Source of the DNA: Sarcophilus harrisii | Taxonomy: Eukaryota; Chordata; Mammalia; Dasyuromorphia; Dasyuridae | NCBI RefSeq assembly: GCF_902635505.1 | Contig: NC_045432.1 | Span: forward strand, 74,469,823 to 74,533,822 | Length of the DNA: 64,000 nucleotides | Direction: 5' to 3' | Shown: positions 38,801-51,689 of the stretch, in pieces | Layout: each line of letters begins with the position of its first letter | Position numbering within the stretch: the stretch's first letter is position 1 | Notes under the pieces: generated by a model | Database searches by the model: none | Told to the model about the DNA's origin: nothing | What the model saw: only the letters and a program-made list of their open reading frames with translations | Translations under genes and position numbers: made by a program

Positions 38801-39600
38801 GGTTATAAGAAATAAAATTAAATATGGCTAGAAAAAGGTGATATTTCAAGAAATAGGTATAATGAACAATGGAGACTTCCCAATAACCTGGAACCATAGA
38901 TGAAAGAGTGGAAAATATTTAGCCCTGCATGTATGTGCTTTGTTAAAATTTAAATCATTTATTCTCCAAAACTGGGTTCTATGATAGTTTTGTATGACTA
39001 TTTTTTGGAAAATGAAGAGTAACATGCCATGTGTGGTTCTTTCCTTAGGATTACAGCCATGCATATTTCCTGTTAATGGCTATATTTTTGAAATGCTGGA
39101 GGCCGTCTCACTGACATCTTTGAGACCTCATTGTTTTGTAATCCTTTTGAACAATGTGTCTCAGAATGTTGTGGGCCTTTTAGCACTCCGCAACATTTTC
39201 ATTCTCTCCCTGAAATGTCTTTTTTTCATTATTGAAAATTGTCAAATTTGCCATTAATTTCTCAGGAAAAAAAATCAACTTTAAACCAATTTTAATGTCT
39301 TTTCAGGAATAAAATGAAACATTGCTAGAAGAAAGGGATTTTCAAGCAGAAGGCATAATGAATGATGGACTCCCCAGTCATCTGGTGCCAAGGATCAGAG
39401 ACATGAACAAATTTATCTCTATGTTTAAAATTCTTTTGCAAAATTGAGTCATTTAGTTTCTCTCAAATTGGTTGAATGACAGTTTTGAATGAATGTTTTT
39501 TAGAAATGGATAATAATATACCATTGCGCTCTTTTTGTTTAGGATTATTCGCCATGTTTGCCTTTTTTGGTAACGGCAGTATTGTTGAGCTGCTGAAGGT

Positions 39601-39617
39601 CCACTAGACATTTTCAT
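39601..39617. repeat. Left 17-bp flanking repeat (target-site duplication) of L1 fragment 1
   Basis: The word CCACTAGACATTTTCAT ends the satellite immediately left of the L1 fragment and is repeated exactly at 40833-40849 on its right. Satellite reads on without loss after the second copy ('accccattgattg'), so the repeat is the signature of a staggered-cut insertion. Confidence 0.85.
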
Positions 39618-40832
39618 TCTTTATGCCTAGGTCATGAACCCATTTTGACCTTATCTTGGTGTACGGCGTTAAGTATGGATCAATGCCTAGTTTCTGCCAT
39701 ATTAGTTTCCAATTTTCCCAGCAATTTTTATCAACAGTAAGTTCTTATCCCAAAAGCTGGGATCTTTTGGGTTTGTCAAAGAATTAGGTTGCTGCTACTT
39801 GTTGACTGTTTTATCCCCTTGAACCTAATCTATTCCACTGATCAACTAATCTATTCCTTAGCAAATACCAAATAGTTTTGGTAACTGCTGCTCGAAAATA
39901 CCTTTAGATCTGGTACAGCTGCTCACCATCATTTGATTTTTTTTCATTAATCTCTTGAAAATTTTTGACCTTTTGTTTTTCCATATGAACTCAAGCTGTT
40001 ATTTTTCTAGGTCATTAAAAATAGTTTTTGGGAGTCTGATTGGTATAGCGCTAAATAAATAGATTAGTTTAGGTAATATTGTCATCTTTATTGTATTTGT
40101 CGTCTCTATCCAAGAGCATTTAATATTTTTCCAATTGTTATGATCAGACTTAATTAGTGGTGTGCGGGCCCGGTAATTTTGCTCATAAAGTTTGATTTCC
40201 CTTGGCAGATAGATTCCTGAATATTTTATATTATCAGTGTTACTTTAAATGGAATTTCTCTTGTAACTCTGACTGTTGGATTTTGTTAGTGATATGTAAG
40301 AATGTTGGATGACTTATGTGGGTTTATTTTATAACCAGCAACTTTGGTGTTGTGGATTATTTCTAATAACTTTAGCAGAATCTCTTGGACTTTCTTAAGT
40401 ATATTTATCGTCATCGGCAAAGAGTGATAATTTGGCTTCCTCATTGCCTATTTTTATTCCTTTAATCTCTTTCTCAGCTCTTATTGCTATAGCTAGCGTT
40501 TCAATAATAATATTCATTAGTACTACAGGATAGTGGCAACCTTATTTCACCCAGATCTTATTGGGAATGGTTGCAGTTTGTCTCATTACATATGATGCTT
40601 ACTGATGGTTTTAAATAGATGGTGCTGATTATTTTAAGGAAAAGTCCATTTATTCCCATACTCTCAAGTGTTTTTAATAGAATGGATGTTGATTTTAACA
40701 ATGCTTTTTCTGCATCTATTGAGATGATCATAGGGTTTTTGTTAATTTGTTATTAACATGGCTAATTATATTGATAGTTTTCCTAATATTGAACCAGCCC
40801 TGCATTCCTGGTATAAATCCTACTTGATCATT
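39618..40832 (-). mobile_element. L1 ORF2 internal fragment (copy 1), non-autonomous remnant
   Basis: A 1,215-bp piece on the minus strand reads as the middle of an L1 ORF2 protein. It runs from the reverse-transcriptase region ([10 protein letters not shown], then [10 protein letters not shown], the motif A region) through FADD (motif C, near 40413-40424) to the region downstream of the RT (CWENWKLIWQKLGIDPYLTP near the left end). The endonuclease domain, ORF1, the C-terminal cysteine region, the 3' UTR and the poly-A tail are all absent. The frame is interrupted in several places (for example just after FADD), so it is inactive. It is flanked by an exact 17-bp direct repeat of satellite. 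A therian L1 is clear from the motifs; a marsupial subfamily is my inference. It differs from copy 2 at only a handful of positions. Confidence 0.88.
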
Positions 40833-40849
40833 CCACTAGACATTTTCAT
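40833..40849. repeat. Right 17-bp flanking repeat of L1 fragment 1
   Basis: Exact match to 39601-39617. Normal B-type satellite continues from here at the point where it was interrupted. Confidence 0.85.
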
Positions 40850-41039
40850 ACCCCATTGATTGTATGACCCCTTGAATAACATGTCTCAGACTGTTGTGGT
40901 CCTTTAGTACCCACAACATCATCGTCTTCTTCTTCCCGGTGTTGTATATTCAGAATGCCAAATTGTGTAATTTAAGATCATTTTGTAAAATAAAAAATAT
41001 AATTCTTTCAGGTCTATCAGAAATAAAATTAAATATGCT

Positions 41040-44000
41040 GGAAAACGGAGATTTCAGAAATAGGTATAATGAACAATGAAGACTTCCAATAACCTGGAAC
41101 CATGGATGAGGGAAGTGTTGAAAATGTTTAACCCTTCAGGTATGTGCTTTCTTAAAATTTAAATCATTTCTTCTCCAAACAGGGTTCTATGTGACAGCGA
41201 AAGGAGTATTTTATTAGAAAATGCAGAGTAATGGCATGTGTGGTTCTTCTTCAGGATTCCGCTATGGATACTTCCTATTGTATTGTATTTCTTGAAATGT
41301 TGAGGTCCACATTTGACATCTTGAGACCTCATTGTTTGTATGATCCTTTGAACAATGTGTCTCAGAATGTCATGGGCCTTTAGCACCTGCAACATTTTCA
41401 TCTTCCCTGAAATGTCTTTTCATTATTGAACATTGTCAAATTTAAGACAATTTCTCAGGAAAAAAAATCAACTTTAAACCAATTTTAATGTCTTTTCAGG
41501 AATAAAATGAAACATTGCTAGAAGAAAGGGATTTTCAAGCAGAAGGCATAATGAATGATGGACTCCCCAGTCATCTGGTGCCAAGGATCAGAGACATGAA
41601 CAAATTTATCTCTCCATGTTTGCACTCTTTTTTGCAATTGAAGTCATTTAGTTTCTCAATTGATTGGGAATGACAGGGTTTGAATGAATGTTTTTAGAAA
41701 ATGGATACAATATACCATTTTATGCTTCTTCAGGATTGTGTTTTGCTATTTTTGCATTGCGTATTGTTGAGGTGCTGAAGGTCCACTAGACATTTTCATA
41801 CCCCATTGATTGTATGACCCTCCTCCTTGAATAATATGGCATCCTTAGACTGCGTCCTTAGTACCCACAACATCATCTTCTTCTTCCCGGTGTTGTATAT
41901 TCAGAATGCCAAATTGTGTAATTTAAGATCATTTTGTAAAATAAAAAATATAATTCTTTCAGGTCTTTCAGAAATAAAATTAAATATGGCTGGAACCAGG
42001 TGATTTTCAAGAAATAGGTATAATGAACAATGAAGACTTCCCCACGTAACTCCGGAACCATGGATGAGAGTGTTGAAATGTTTAACTCTACAGGTAAGTG
42101 CTTTAAAAATTTAAGTCATTTTTCCAAAACAGTTCTAAGTGACAGCTTTAGAAGCGAGTATTTTTAGAAAAAGGCAGACTAACATGGCATGTGGTTCTTC
42201 TTCAGGATTCCGGGCCAGGATATTTCCTATTGATGGCTTATTTTTGAAATGCTAGAGGTCCACTTTGACATCTTGAGTAACTTTATTGTTTCATGTATCC
42301 CTTGAATGTGTCTCAGAATGTCGCGGGCCTCAGGCACCTGCAACATTTTCATCTTCCCTGAAATGTCTTTTCATTATTGAAAATTGTCAAATTTAAGACA
42401 ATTTCTCAGGAAAAAAAATCAACTTTAAACCAATTTTAATGTCTTTTCAGGAATAAAATGAAACATTGCTAGAAGAAAGGGATTTTCAAGCAGAAGGCAT
42501 AATGAATGATGGACTCCCCAGTCATCTGGTGCCAAGGATCAGAGACATGAACAAATTTATCTCTCCATGTTTGCCCTCTTTTTTGCAATTGAAGTCATTT
42601 AGTTTCTCTCAAATTGGGTTGAATGACAGTTTTGAATGAATGTTTTTTTAGAAAATGGATAATAATATACCATTTATGCTTCTTTGTTTAGGATTATAGC
42701 CATGCTTATTTTTTGGTAACGGCAGTATTGTTGAGGTGCTGAAGGTCCACTAGACATTTTCATACCCCATTGATTGTATGACCCCTTGAATAACATGAGC
42801 CTCAGATTGTTACGCAGGCGTATCTTAGTGCCCACAACATCACTTGCCTCTTCCTGGTGTTGTATATTCAGAATGCCAAATTGCGTAATTTAAGATCATT
42901 TTGTAAAATAAAAAAGTATAATTCTTTCAGGTCTTTCAGAAATAAAATTAAATATGCCTGGAAAAACGGAGATTTTCAAGAAATAGGTATAATGAACAAT
43001 GAAGACTTCCCAATAACCTGGAACCATGGATGAGAGTGTTGAAAATGTTTAACCCTACAGGTATGTGCTTTCTTAAAATTTAAGTCATTTCTTCTCCAAA
43101 ACAGGGTTCTATGACAGCTTAAAGATATTTTTAGAAAAATGCAGACTACACATGTGTGGTCTTTTCTTCAGGATTCCGTCATGGATATTTCCTATTGATA
43201 TTGTATTTTTGAATGCTAGAGGTCCACTTGATATCTTGAGACCTCATTGTTTGTGGGCGATCATTTGAACAATGTGTCTCAGAATGTCGTGGGCCTTTTT
43301 AGCACCAGTGTTAAAATATTTTCTTCTTCCTGAAGTGGCCCTTTCAGTATTCAAATAATAACTTTCAGATAATTTCTCAGGAAAAAAAACACCTTTAAAC
43401 AAATTTTAATGTTTTACAGGAATAAAATTATACATTGCTAGAAGAAGGGAATTTTCGAGCAGAAGGCATAATGAAGCATGCACTCCCTGCTAATATGTGG
43501 CCATGGATCAGAGACATGAATCAAATTATCTCTACATGTATGTGCTATGTTTTTGCAATTAAAGTAATTTACATTACCTTAAATTTGATCGAAATGACAG
43601 TTTGACTATTTTGTGAAAGATACTAATATACCATTTGTGCTTACTTTTAGGATTACAACTATGCCACTTCCTTGGGCTGACTGAACTTTGAGCCCTGAAG
43701 GTCCATCTAAACCTTCCTTACACCCTATTGTTTGTATGACTCCTTGAACACGTGTCTCAGAATGTTAGCCTCGGTACCACAATATCTTCCTTCTTCCGGG
43801 TGATGTATATTCAGAATTCCAAATTGTGTATTTTAAGATAATTTTCTGCAAAAAAAAATTTAGTTCTTTAAGGTTATAAGAAATAAAATTAAATATGGCT
43901 AGAAAAAGGTGATATTTCAAGAAATAGGTATAATGAACAATGGAGACTTCCCAATAACCTGGAACCATAGATGAAAGAGTGGAAAATATTTAGCCCTGCA

Positions 44001-44690
44001 TGTATGAAAGTTTTGTTGCAATTTAAATCATTTATTCCAAAACTGGCTCTATGATAGTTTTGTATGACTATTTTTTTGAAAAATGAAGAGTAACATGCCG
44101 TGTGGTTTTTCCTTAGATTACAGCCATGCATATTTCTGTTAATGGCTATATTTTTTGAAATGTTGGAGGTACACTTGACATCTTGAGACCTCACGTTTTG
44201 TATAATCCTTGAACAATGTGTCTCAGAACGCTGGCCTTGAAAGTAATTCCGCAGTAACATTTTCATCTTCCTGAAATGTCTTTTCATTATTGAAAAATTG
44301 TCAAATTTAAGACAATTTCTCAGGAAAAAAAAATCAACTTTAAACCAATTTAACGTGTCTTTTCAGGAATAAATGAAACATTGCTAGAAGAAAGGTGGAT
44401 TTTCAAAGCAGAAGGCATAATGAATGACATTCCTGTCATCTGGTGCCAAGTAATGGAAGACAGAATGTAAATTTATGACCCTCCATGTTTGAAATTCTTA
44501 AATTTTGAGTCATTTAGTTTCTCTCAAATTGGTTGAATGACAGTTTTGAATGAATGTTTTTTAGAAAATGATGGTCAATATACCATTTTTATGCTTCTTT
44601 TTGTTTAGGATTATCGCCATGCTTATTTTTTTTTTTTGGTAACGCAGTATTGCTTGAGCTGCTGCAGCGTCATCCATTGCATATTTTCAT
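41040..44690. other. Satellite with frequent noise-like indels
   Basis: B and A monomers continue but with clusters of short indels near 41040-41310, 41655-41860, 42040-42350, 42790-42860, 43110-43370, 43570-43790 and 44010-44690. Several clusters are shared word for word with copy 2 (for example 42040/58480 and 43570/60020). The last one (44010-44690) is clean at the matching place near 60450-60740. Confidence 0.6.
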
Positions 44691-44763
44691 TCTTTTAGTG
44701 CCTAGGTCAAGTGAACCCATTTTGACCTTATCTTGGTGTAACACGGCGTTAAGTATGATCAAT
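44691..44763 (-). mobile_element. L1 stub at the junction of the two 16.4-kb copies
   Basis: About 72 bp match the left edge of the L1 fragments ('cctaggtca..gaacccattttgacc' and 'ttggtgta..cggcgtt'). The stub then stops and satellite equivalent to 28325 begins. It is preceded by a degraded form of the 17-bp flank ('catattttcat'). It contains several extra bases against the other two copies. It marks the breakpoint between copy 1 and copy 2. Confidence 0.8.
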
Positions 44764-46330
44764 TATTTAGCACTTCAAGGAAGTGCTTTTTAAAATTTTA
44801 ATTATTTACTCCCAAAATTGGGTTCCCATGGACAGCTTTGTATGACTATTTTTTAGAAATGCAGCATGCTGCCAAGTGATTCCTTTTTCCTTAGATTACA
44901 GCCATGCATATTTCCTGTTGGACTACTGTGATGTTTTTGAAATGCCGGAGGTCCACTTGACATCTTGAGACCTCATTGTTTGTGAAGGATCCCGAACAAT
45001 GTGGTGTTCTAGAATGTTAGCCTTAGTACCAGCACAGTTTCTTCTCTTCCTTGAAATGGTTTTCAATATTCAACATTGTTAATTTAAGATAATTTCAGGA
45101 AAAACATCTTTAAACAAATTTTAATGTCCGTACAGGAATAAAATTATACGTTGCAAGAAATAGTGGATTTTCGAGCAGAAGGTACAATGGAACCATGCAT
45201 TCCCTAGTAATATGCAGCCATGGATCAGAGACATGAATCAATTTATTTCTGCTGTATAAAATATTTTAAAAATTAAATAATTTACTTTCTAAAATGGAAG
45301 GAATGATGTGCTGTGAATGAATGTTTTTTTTAGAAAATGGATAATAATATACCATTTCTGCTCCTTTCTTTAGGATTACAGCCACACTTAGATTGTGTCG
45401 ACAGCAGTATTGTTGAGCTACTGACGGTCCACTAGACGTTCTGATACGCCATTGTTTTTATGACTCCTTGAACGACATGTCTCAGAGTGTTGTGGTCCTG
45501 TAGTACCCACAACATCATCCTCTTCTTTCCTTCCTGATATTTATATTCAGAATGCCAAATGTATCATGAACATTTTCTAAAAAAACTATAATTCTTTCAG
45601 GTCTTCCAGAAGTAAAATTAAAAACGCCTGGAATAAGACGATTTTCAAGAAATAGGTGTAATGAACAATGAAGACTTCCCAAAAACCTGGAGCCATGGAA
45701 GACAGAATGGAAAATATTTAGCCCTGCAAGTATGTGTTTTCTTAAAATTTAAATCATTTACTCTCCAAAACTGGGTTCTATGATAGCTTTGTATGACTAT
45801 TTTTTAGAAAATGCAGAGTAACATGCCATGGGTGGTTCTTTTCCTTAGATTACAGCCATGGCTACTTCCTGTTGATCACTGTATTTTTGAAATGCTGAAA
45901 CCACTTGGACGTCTTGAGACCTCATTGCTGTGTAATGGGATCTCTTGAACATCGTGTTCAGAATGTTGTGGGCCTTTTAGCACTGTGCCAATACCTCTTT
46001 CTTCTTGAAATGTCTTTTCAATATTCATCTTTGTCAAATTTAAGATAATTTCTCAGGAAAACAAACATCTTTAAACAAATTTTAATGTTGTTACAGGAAT
46101 AAAATTATAAGTTGCAAGAAGAAGGGGATTTTTCAGCAGAAGGCATAATGAACCATGTATCTCTAGTATTATGCGGCCATGGGACTGTGAGACATGAATC
46201 AATTTATCTCACATGTATGTGCTATTTTTACAATTAAAGTCATTTACTTCTAAAAATAGGGTTTTGAATTGACAGTTTGATGGACTTTTAGAAAATGAAA
46301 CCAATATACCATTTGTGCTTCTTTCTTTTG
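44764..46330. other. Patch of consensus-like errors, copy 2 only
   Basis: Against the clean counterpart at 28325-29910 this stretch shows many short gains and losses, for example 'ttcccatggacagc', 'gtgaaggatcccgaac' and 'tgctgtgtaatgggatctc'. Such private, dense, indel-dominated differences are unlike the point-substitution differences between other satellite copies. Confidence 0.65.
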
Positions 46331-49300
46331 TGGATTGCCAACTATGCTAATTTCCTTTCAATGGCTGGATGTTTGAGCTGCTGAAGGTCCACTAACCATT
46401 CTAATACCCCATTGTTTGTATGACTCCTTGAAGAACTTGTCTCACACTGTTGTCGTCCATTAGTCCCCACAACATCATCTTCTTGGTCTTCCCAAAAATG
46501 TATATTCAGAATGCCAAATGGTGTAATTTGAAATAATTTTCTAAAAAAGAAACCAACTATACTTCTTTCAGGTCTTTCAGAAATATAATTAAATATGGCT
46601 GCAAAAGGTGTTTTCAAGAAATAGGTATAATGAACAATGAAGACTTCCTAAAAACCTGGAGCCATGGAAGACAGAGTGGAAAATATTTAGCCCTGCAGGT
46701 ATGTGCTTTGTTAAAATTTAAATCATTTACTCTCCAAAACAGGGTTCTGTGACAGCTTTGTATGACTATTTTTTTAGAAAATGAAGAGTAACATGTTGTG
46801 TGTGATTCTTTCTTTAGGATTATAGCCATGCATATTTCCTGTTAATGACTGTATCTGTGAAATGCTGGACGTCCACTTGACATCTTGAGACCTCATAGTT
46901 TTGATGATCCTTGAAACAATGTGTCTCAGAATGTTGTGGGCCTTTAGCACCTGCAACATTTACTTCTTCTCTGAAATATATTTCATTATTGAAAATTGTC
47001 AAATTAAGATAATTTATCAAGAAAACAAACACCTTTAAACAAATTTTAATGTCTTTACAGGAAGAAAATTAAACATTGATAGAAGAAGGGGATTTTCAAG
47101 CAGAAGGCATAATCAACCATGAAGTTCCCAGTCATCTGGTGCCAAGGATCAGAGACATGAATCAATTTATCTCTACATGTATGTGCTATTTTTTGCAATT
47201 AAAGTAATTTACTTTCTCTAAAATTGAGTTGAATGACAGTTTGATTGACTATTTTTTTTAGAAAATGTATACTAATATACCATTTGTGCTACTTTCTTTA
47301 AAATTGCAACTATGCTAATTTCCTATTGAATGCTGTATTTTGGAGCTGCTGAAGGTCCACTACACCTTCTCATATCCCATCGTTTTTATAAATACTTGAA
47401 CAATGTGTCTCAGAATGTTGTGGGCCTTTAGTACTCACAAAATCATCTTCTTCTTCTTCTGGGATATGTATATTCAGATTTCCAAATTGTGTATTTTAAG
47501 ATAATTTTCTGGAAAAAAATCTATAGTTCTTTCAGGTCTTTTAGAAATAAAATTAAATATGGCTGGAAAAAGGTGAATTTCAAGAAAAAGGTGTAATGAA
47601 TAATGAAGACTCCCCAATAACCTGCACCATGGATGCGAGAGTGGAAAATGTTTAACCCTGCATGTATGTGCTTTCTTAAAATTTAAATCATTTCCTCTCC
47701 AAAACAGGGTTCTATGACAGCTTTGTATGAATATTTTATTAGAAAATGCAGAGTAACATGCCATGTGTGGTCTTTTCCGTAGGATAACAGCCATGCATAT
47801 TTCCTTTTGATGGCTATATTTTTGAAATGCTGGAGGTTCACTTGAAGGCCCCGAGAGACCTCATTGCTTGTCAACTCTTTTTGAACAATGTGTGTGTTCT
47901 AGAATGTTGTGGGCCTTTAGCACCTGCTGCAACATTTTCTTCTTCCCCTGAAATGTCTTTTCCTTACTTAAAATTGTCAAATTTAAGATAAGTTCTCAGG
48001 AAAAATACACCTGTAAACCAATTTTAATGTCTTTACAGGAATTAAATGAAACATTGCTAGAAGAAAGGGATTTTCAAGCAGAAGGCATAATGAATGATGG
48101 ACTCCCCAGTCATCTGGTGCCAAGGATCAGAGACATGAACAAATTTATCTCTCCATGTTTGCACTCTTTTTTGCAATTGAAGTCATTTAGTTTCTCTCAA
48201 ATTACGTTGAATGACAGTTTTGAATGAATGCTTTTTTAGAAAATGGATAATAATATACAATTTATGCTTCTTTGTTTAGGATTATAGCCATGCTTATTTT
48301 TTGGCAACGGCAGTATTTTGAGGTGCCAGTCCACTAGACATTTTATACCCCCATTGATTTTCTGGTGGCTGACCCCTGAATAACATGTCTCAGACTGTTG
48401 TGGTCCTTTAGTACCCACAACATCATCGTCTTCTTCTTCCCGCAGTAGTATATGCAGAATGCCAAATTGTGTAATTTAAGAGCATTTTGTAAAATAAAAA
48501 AGTATAATTCTTTCAGGTCTTTCAGAAATAAAATTAAATATGGCTGGAACAAGGTGACTTCAAGAAATAGGTACAATGAACAATTAAGACTTCCCAAAGC
48601 CTGGAACCATGGAGGAGAGTGTTGAAAACGTTTAACCCTGCAGGTATGTGCTTTCTTAAAATTTAAATCATTTCTTCTCCAAAACAGGGTTCTATGACAG
48701 CTTTGTATGAGTATTTTTTTAGAAAATGCAGAGTAACATGGCATGTGTGGTTCTTTCTTCAGGATTCCGGCTATGGATATTTCCTATTGATGGCTGTATT
48801 TTTGAAATGCTAGAGGTCCACTTGACATCTTGAGACCTCATTGTTTGTATGATCCTTTGAACAATGTGTCTCAGAATGTCATGGGCCTTTAGCACCTGCA
48901 ACATTTCATCTTCCCTGAAATGTCTTTTCATTATTGAAAATTGTCAAATTTAAGATAATTTCTCAGGAAAAAAATCAAGTTTAAACAAATTTTAATGTTT
49001 TTATAAGAATAGCATTAACATTGCTAGAAGAAGAGGATTTTCAAGCAGAAGGCATAATGAACCATGAAGTCCCCAGTCATTTATATCCAAGGATCAGAGA
49101 CATGAACAAATTTATCTCAACATGTTTGGGCTCTTTTTTGCAATTGAAGTGATTTAGTTTCTCTCAAATTGTGTTGAATGAAAGTTTTGAATGAATGGCT
49201 TTTGGAAAATTGAGAATAATATACCATTTATCCTTCTTTTTTAAGATTACGCTTACTTTTTGTCAACGGCAGTATTGTTCAGCTGCTGAAGGTCCAATAG

Positions 49301-51689
49301 ACATTCTGATACCCCATTGTGAGTATAACTCCGTGAACAACATTTCTCAGACTGTTGTCGATCTTTAGTACCCACAACATCATCTTCTTATTCTTCCCGG
49401 AAATGTATATTCAGAATGCCAATTTGTGTAATTTAAGATAATTTTCTGAAAACAAAAACTGTACTTCTTTCAGGTCTTTCAGAAATAAAATTAAATGTGG
49501 CTGGAAAAAGGGGATTTATAAGAAATAGGTATAATGAACAATGAAGACTTCCCAATAACCTGGAGCCATGGATGGGAGAGTGGAAAATATTTAGCGCTGC
49601 ATGTATGTGCTTTGTTAAAATTTAAATGATTTACTCTCCACAACTGGGTTCTATGACAGCTTTGTATGACTATTTTTTAGAAAATGCAGAGTGACATGCC
49701 ATGGGTAATTCTTTCTTTAGGATTACAGCCATGCATATTTCCTGTTGATGGCTATATTTTTGAAATGCTGGAGGTCCATTTGACATCTTGAGACCTCATT
49801 GTTTGTATAATCCTTTGAACAATGTGTCTCAGAATGTCCTGGGCCTTTAGCACCTGCAACATTTCATCTTCCCTGAAATTTCTTTTCATTATTGAAAATT
49901 GTCAAATTTAAGATAATTTCTCAGGAAAAAAATCAACTTTAAACAAATTTTAATGTCTTTATAAGAATAGCATTAACATTGCTAGAAGAAGGGGATTTTC
50001 AAGCAGAAGGCATAATGAACCATGAAGTTCCCAGTCATCTGTATCCAAGGATCAGAGACATGAACAAATTTATCTCAACATGTTTGGGCTCTTTTTTGCA
50101 ATTGAAGTCATTTAGTTTTTCTCAAATTGTGTTGAATGAAAGTTTTGAATGAATGGTTTTTGGAAAATTGAGAATAATATACCATTTATCCTTCTTTTTT
50201 AAGATTACGCTTACTTTTTGTCGACGGCAGTATTGTTCAGCTGCTGAAGGTCCAATAGACATTCTGATACAGCATTGTGTGTATAACTCCGTGAACAACA
50301 TTTCTCAGACTGCTGTCTTCCTTTAGTACCCACAACATCATCTTCTTATTCCTCCCGGAAATGTATACTCAGAATGCCAATTTGTGTAATTTAAGATAAT
50401 TTTCTGAAAACAAAAACTATACTTCTTTCAGGTCTTTCAGAAATAAAATTAAATGTGGCTGGAAAAAGTTGATTTATAAGAAATAGGTATAATGAACAAT
50501 GAAGACTTCCCAATAACCTGGAGCCATGGATGGGAGAGTGGAAAATATTTAGCGCTGCATGTATGTGCTTTTTTAAAATTTAAATCATTTACTCTCCACA
50601 ACTGGGTTCTATGACAGCTTTGTATGACTATTTTTTAGAAAATGCAGAGTGACATGCCATGGGTAATTCTTTCTTTAGGATTACACCCATGCATATTTCC
50701 TGTTGATGGCTGTATTTTTGAAATGCTGGAGGTCCATTTGACATCTTGAGACCTCATTGTTTGTATGATCCTTTGAACAATGTGTCTCAGAATGTTGTGG
50801 GCCTTTAGCATCTGCAACATTTTCTTCTTCCCTGAAATGTCTTTTCATTATTGAAAATTTTCAAATTTAAGACAGTTTCTTAGGAAAAAATCACTTGTAA
50901 ACAAATTTTAATGTCTTTAAAAGAATAAAATTAAATATTGCTAGAAGAAAGGATTTTCAAGTAGAAGGCATAATGAATGATAACCTCCACGGTCCTCTGG
51001 TGCCAAGTATCAGAGACATGAACAAATTTATCTCTAAATGTATGCACTCTTTTGAAATTGAAGTCATGTTCTTTTTCTCAATTTGGGTTGAATGATAAAT
51101 TTGAATGAATGTTTTATTAGAAAATGGATCATAACAAACCATTTATGCTTCTTTCTTTAGGATTTGCAACTATGCAAATTTCCTATCAATGTCTGTATTC
51201 TTGAGCTGCTCAAGGTCCACTAGCCATTGTGATACCCCATTGTTTGTATGACTTCTTGAACAATGTGTCTCAAACTGTTGTTGTCCTTTTGTCCCCACAT
51301 CATCATCTTCTTTTTCTTCCCAAAGATATATAGTCAAAATGCCAAATTGTGTAATTTAAAATAATTTTCTAAAAAAAAATCAAACTATACTTCTTTCAGT
51401 TCTTTCAGAAATAAAATTAAATATGGCTGGAAAAAGGTTATTTTCAAGAAATAGGTATAATGAGCAACGAAGGCTTCCCAATAACCTGGAGCCATGGATG
51501 AGAGAGTGGAAAATGTTTAGCCCTACATGTATTTGCTTTGTTAAAATTTAAATCCTTTTCTCTCCAAAACAGGGTTCTATGACAGCTTTGTATAACTGTT
51601 TTTTCAAAAATGCAGAGTCACATGCCATGTATGGTTCTTTCTTTAGGATTATAGCCATGCATATTTCTTGTTGATGGCTGTATTTTTGA

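Larger units (their letters stand above)
38303..43385. repeat. ~5.06-kb nested repeat unit carrying the L1 fragment
   Basis: A run of about 110 bp at 38303-38413 recurs essentially unchanged at 43386-43502. The 62- and 67-codon minus-strand ORFs at 38709 and 43765 share most of their sequence. The left L1 boundary at 39618 recurs as a stub at 44691. All three markers give a spacing of 5.06-5.08 kb. The unit equals four dimers of satellite plus the 1.2-kb L1 piece. The same spacing appears in copy 2 (55138/60202). Confidence 0.7.
28325..44763. repeat. 16.4-kb segmental duplication, copy 1
   Basis: Beginning near 28325 ('tatttagcactt'), this block is repeated in the same order and orientation from 44764. 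The offset is between 16,418 and 16,440 bp at every landmark I compared: 30196/46614, 36126/52553, 37110/53537, 39618/56051 and 43765/60202. It contains about 16 A-B dimers plus one L1 ORF2 fragment. Minus- and plus-strand ORFs at these landmarks translate identically or almost so in the two copies. Consensus-like noise is heavy in 33.2-33.5, 35.2-37.5 and 41-44.7 kb. The block may be a true recent tandem duplication or the same unitig placed twice. Confidence 0.85.

Noticed and set aside
43889-44287. Minus-strand ORF of 132 codons, and a 133-codon one at 48343-48744
   Set aside because: Both are chance joins of repeat-unit frames caused by small indels in noisy patches; their parts match the usual short antisense readings of the A and B monomers.
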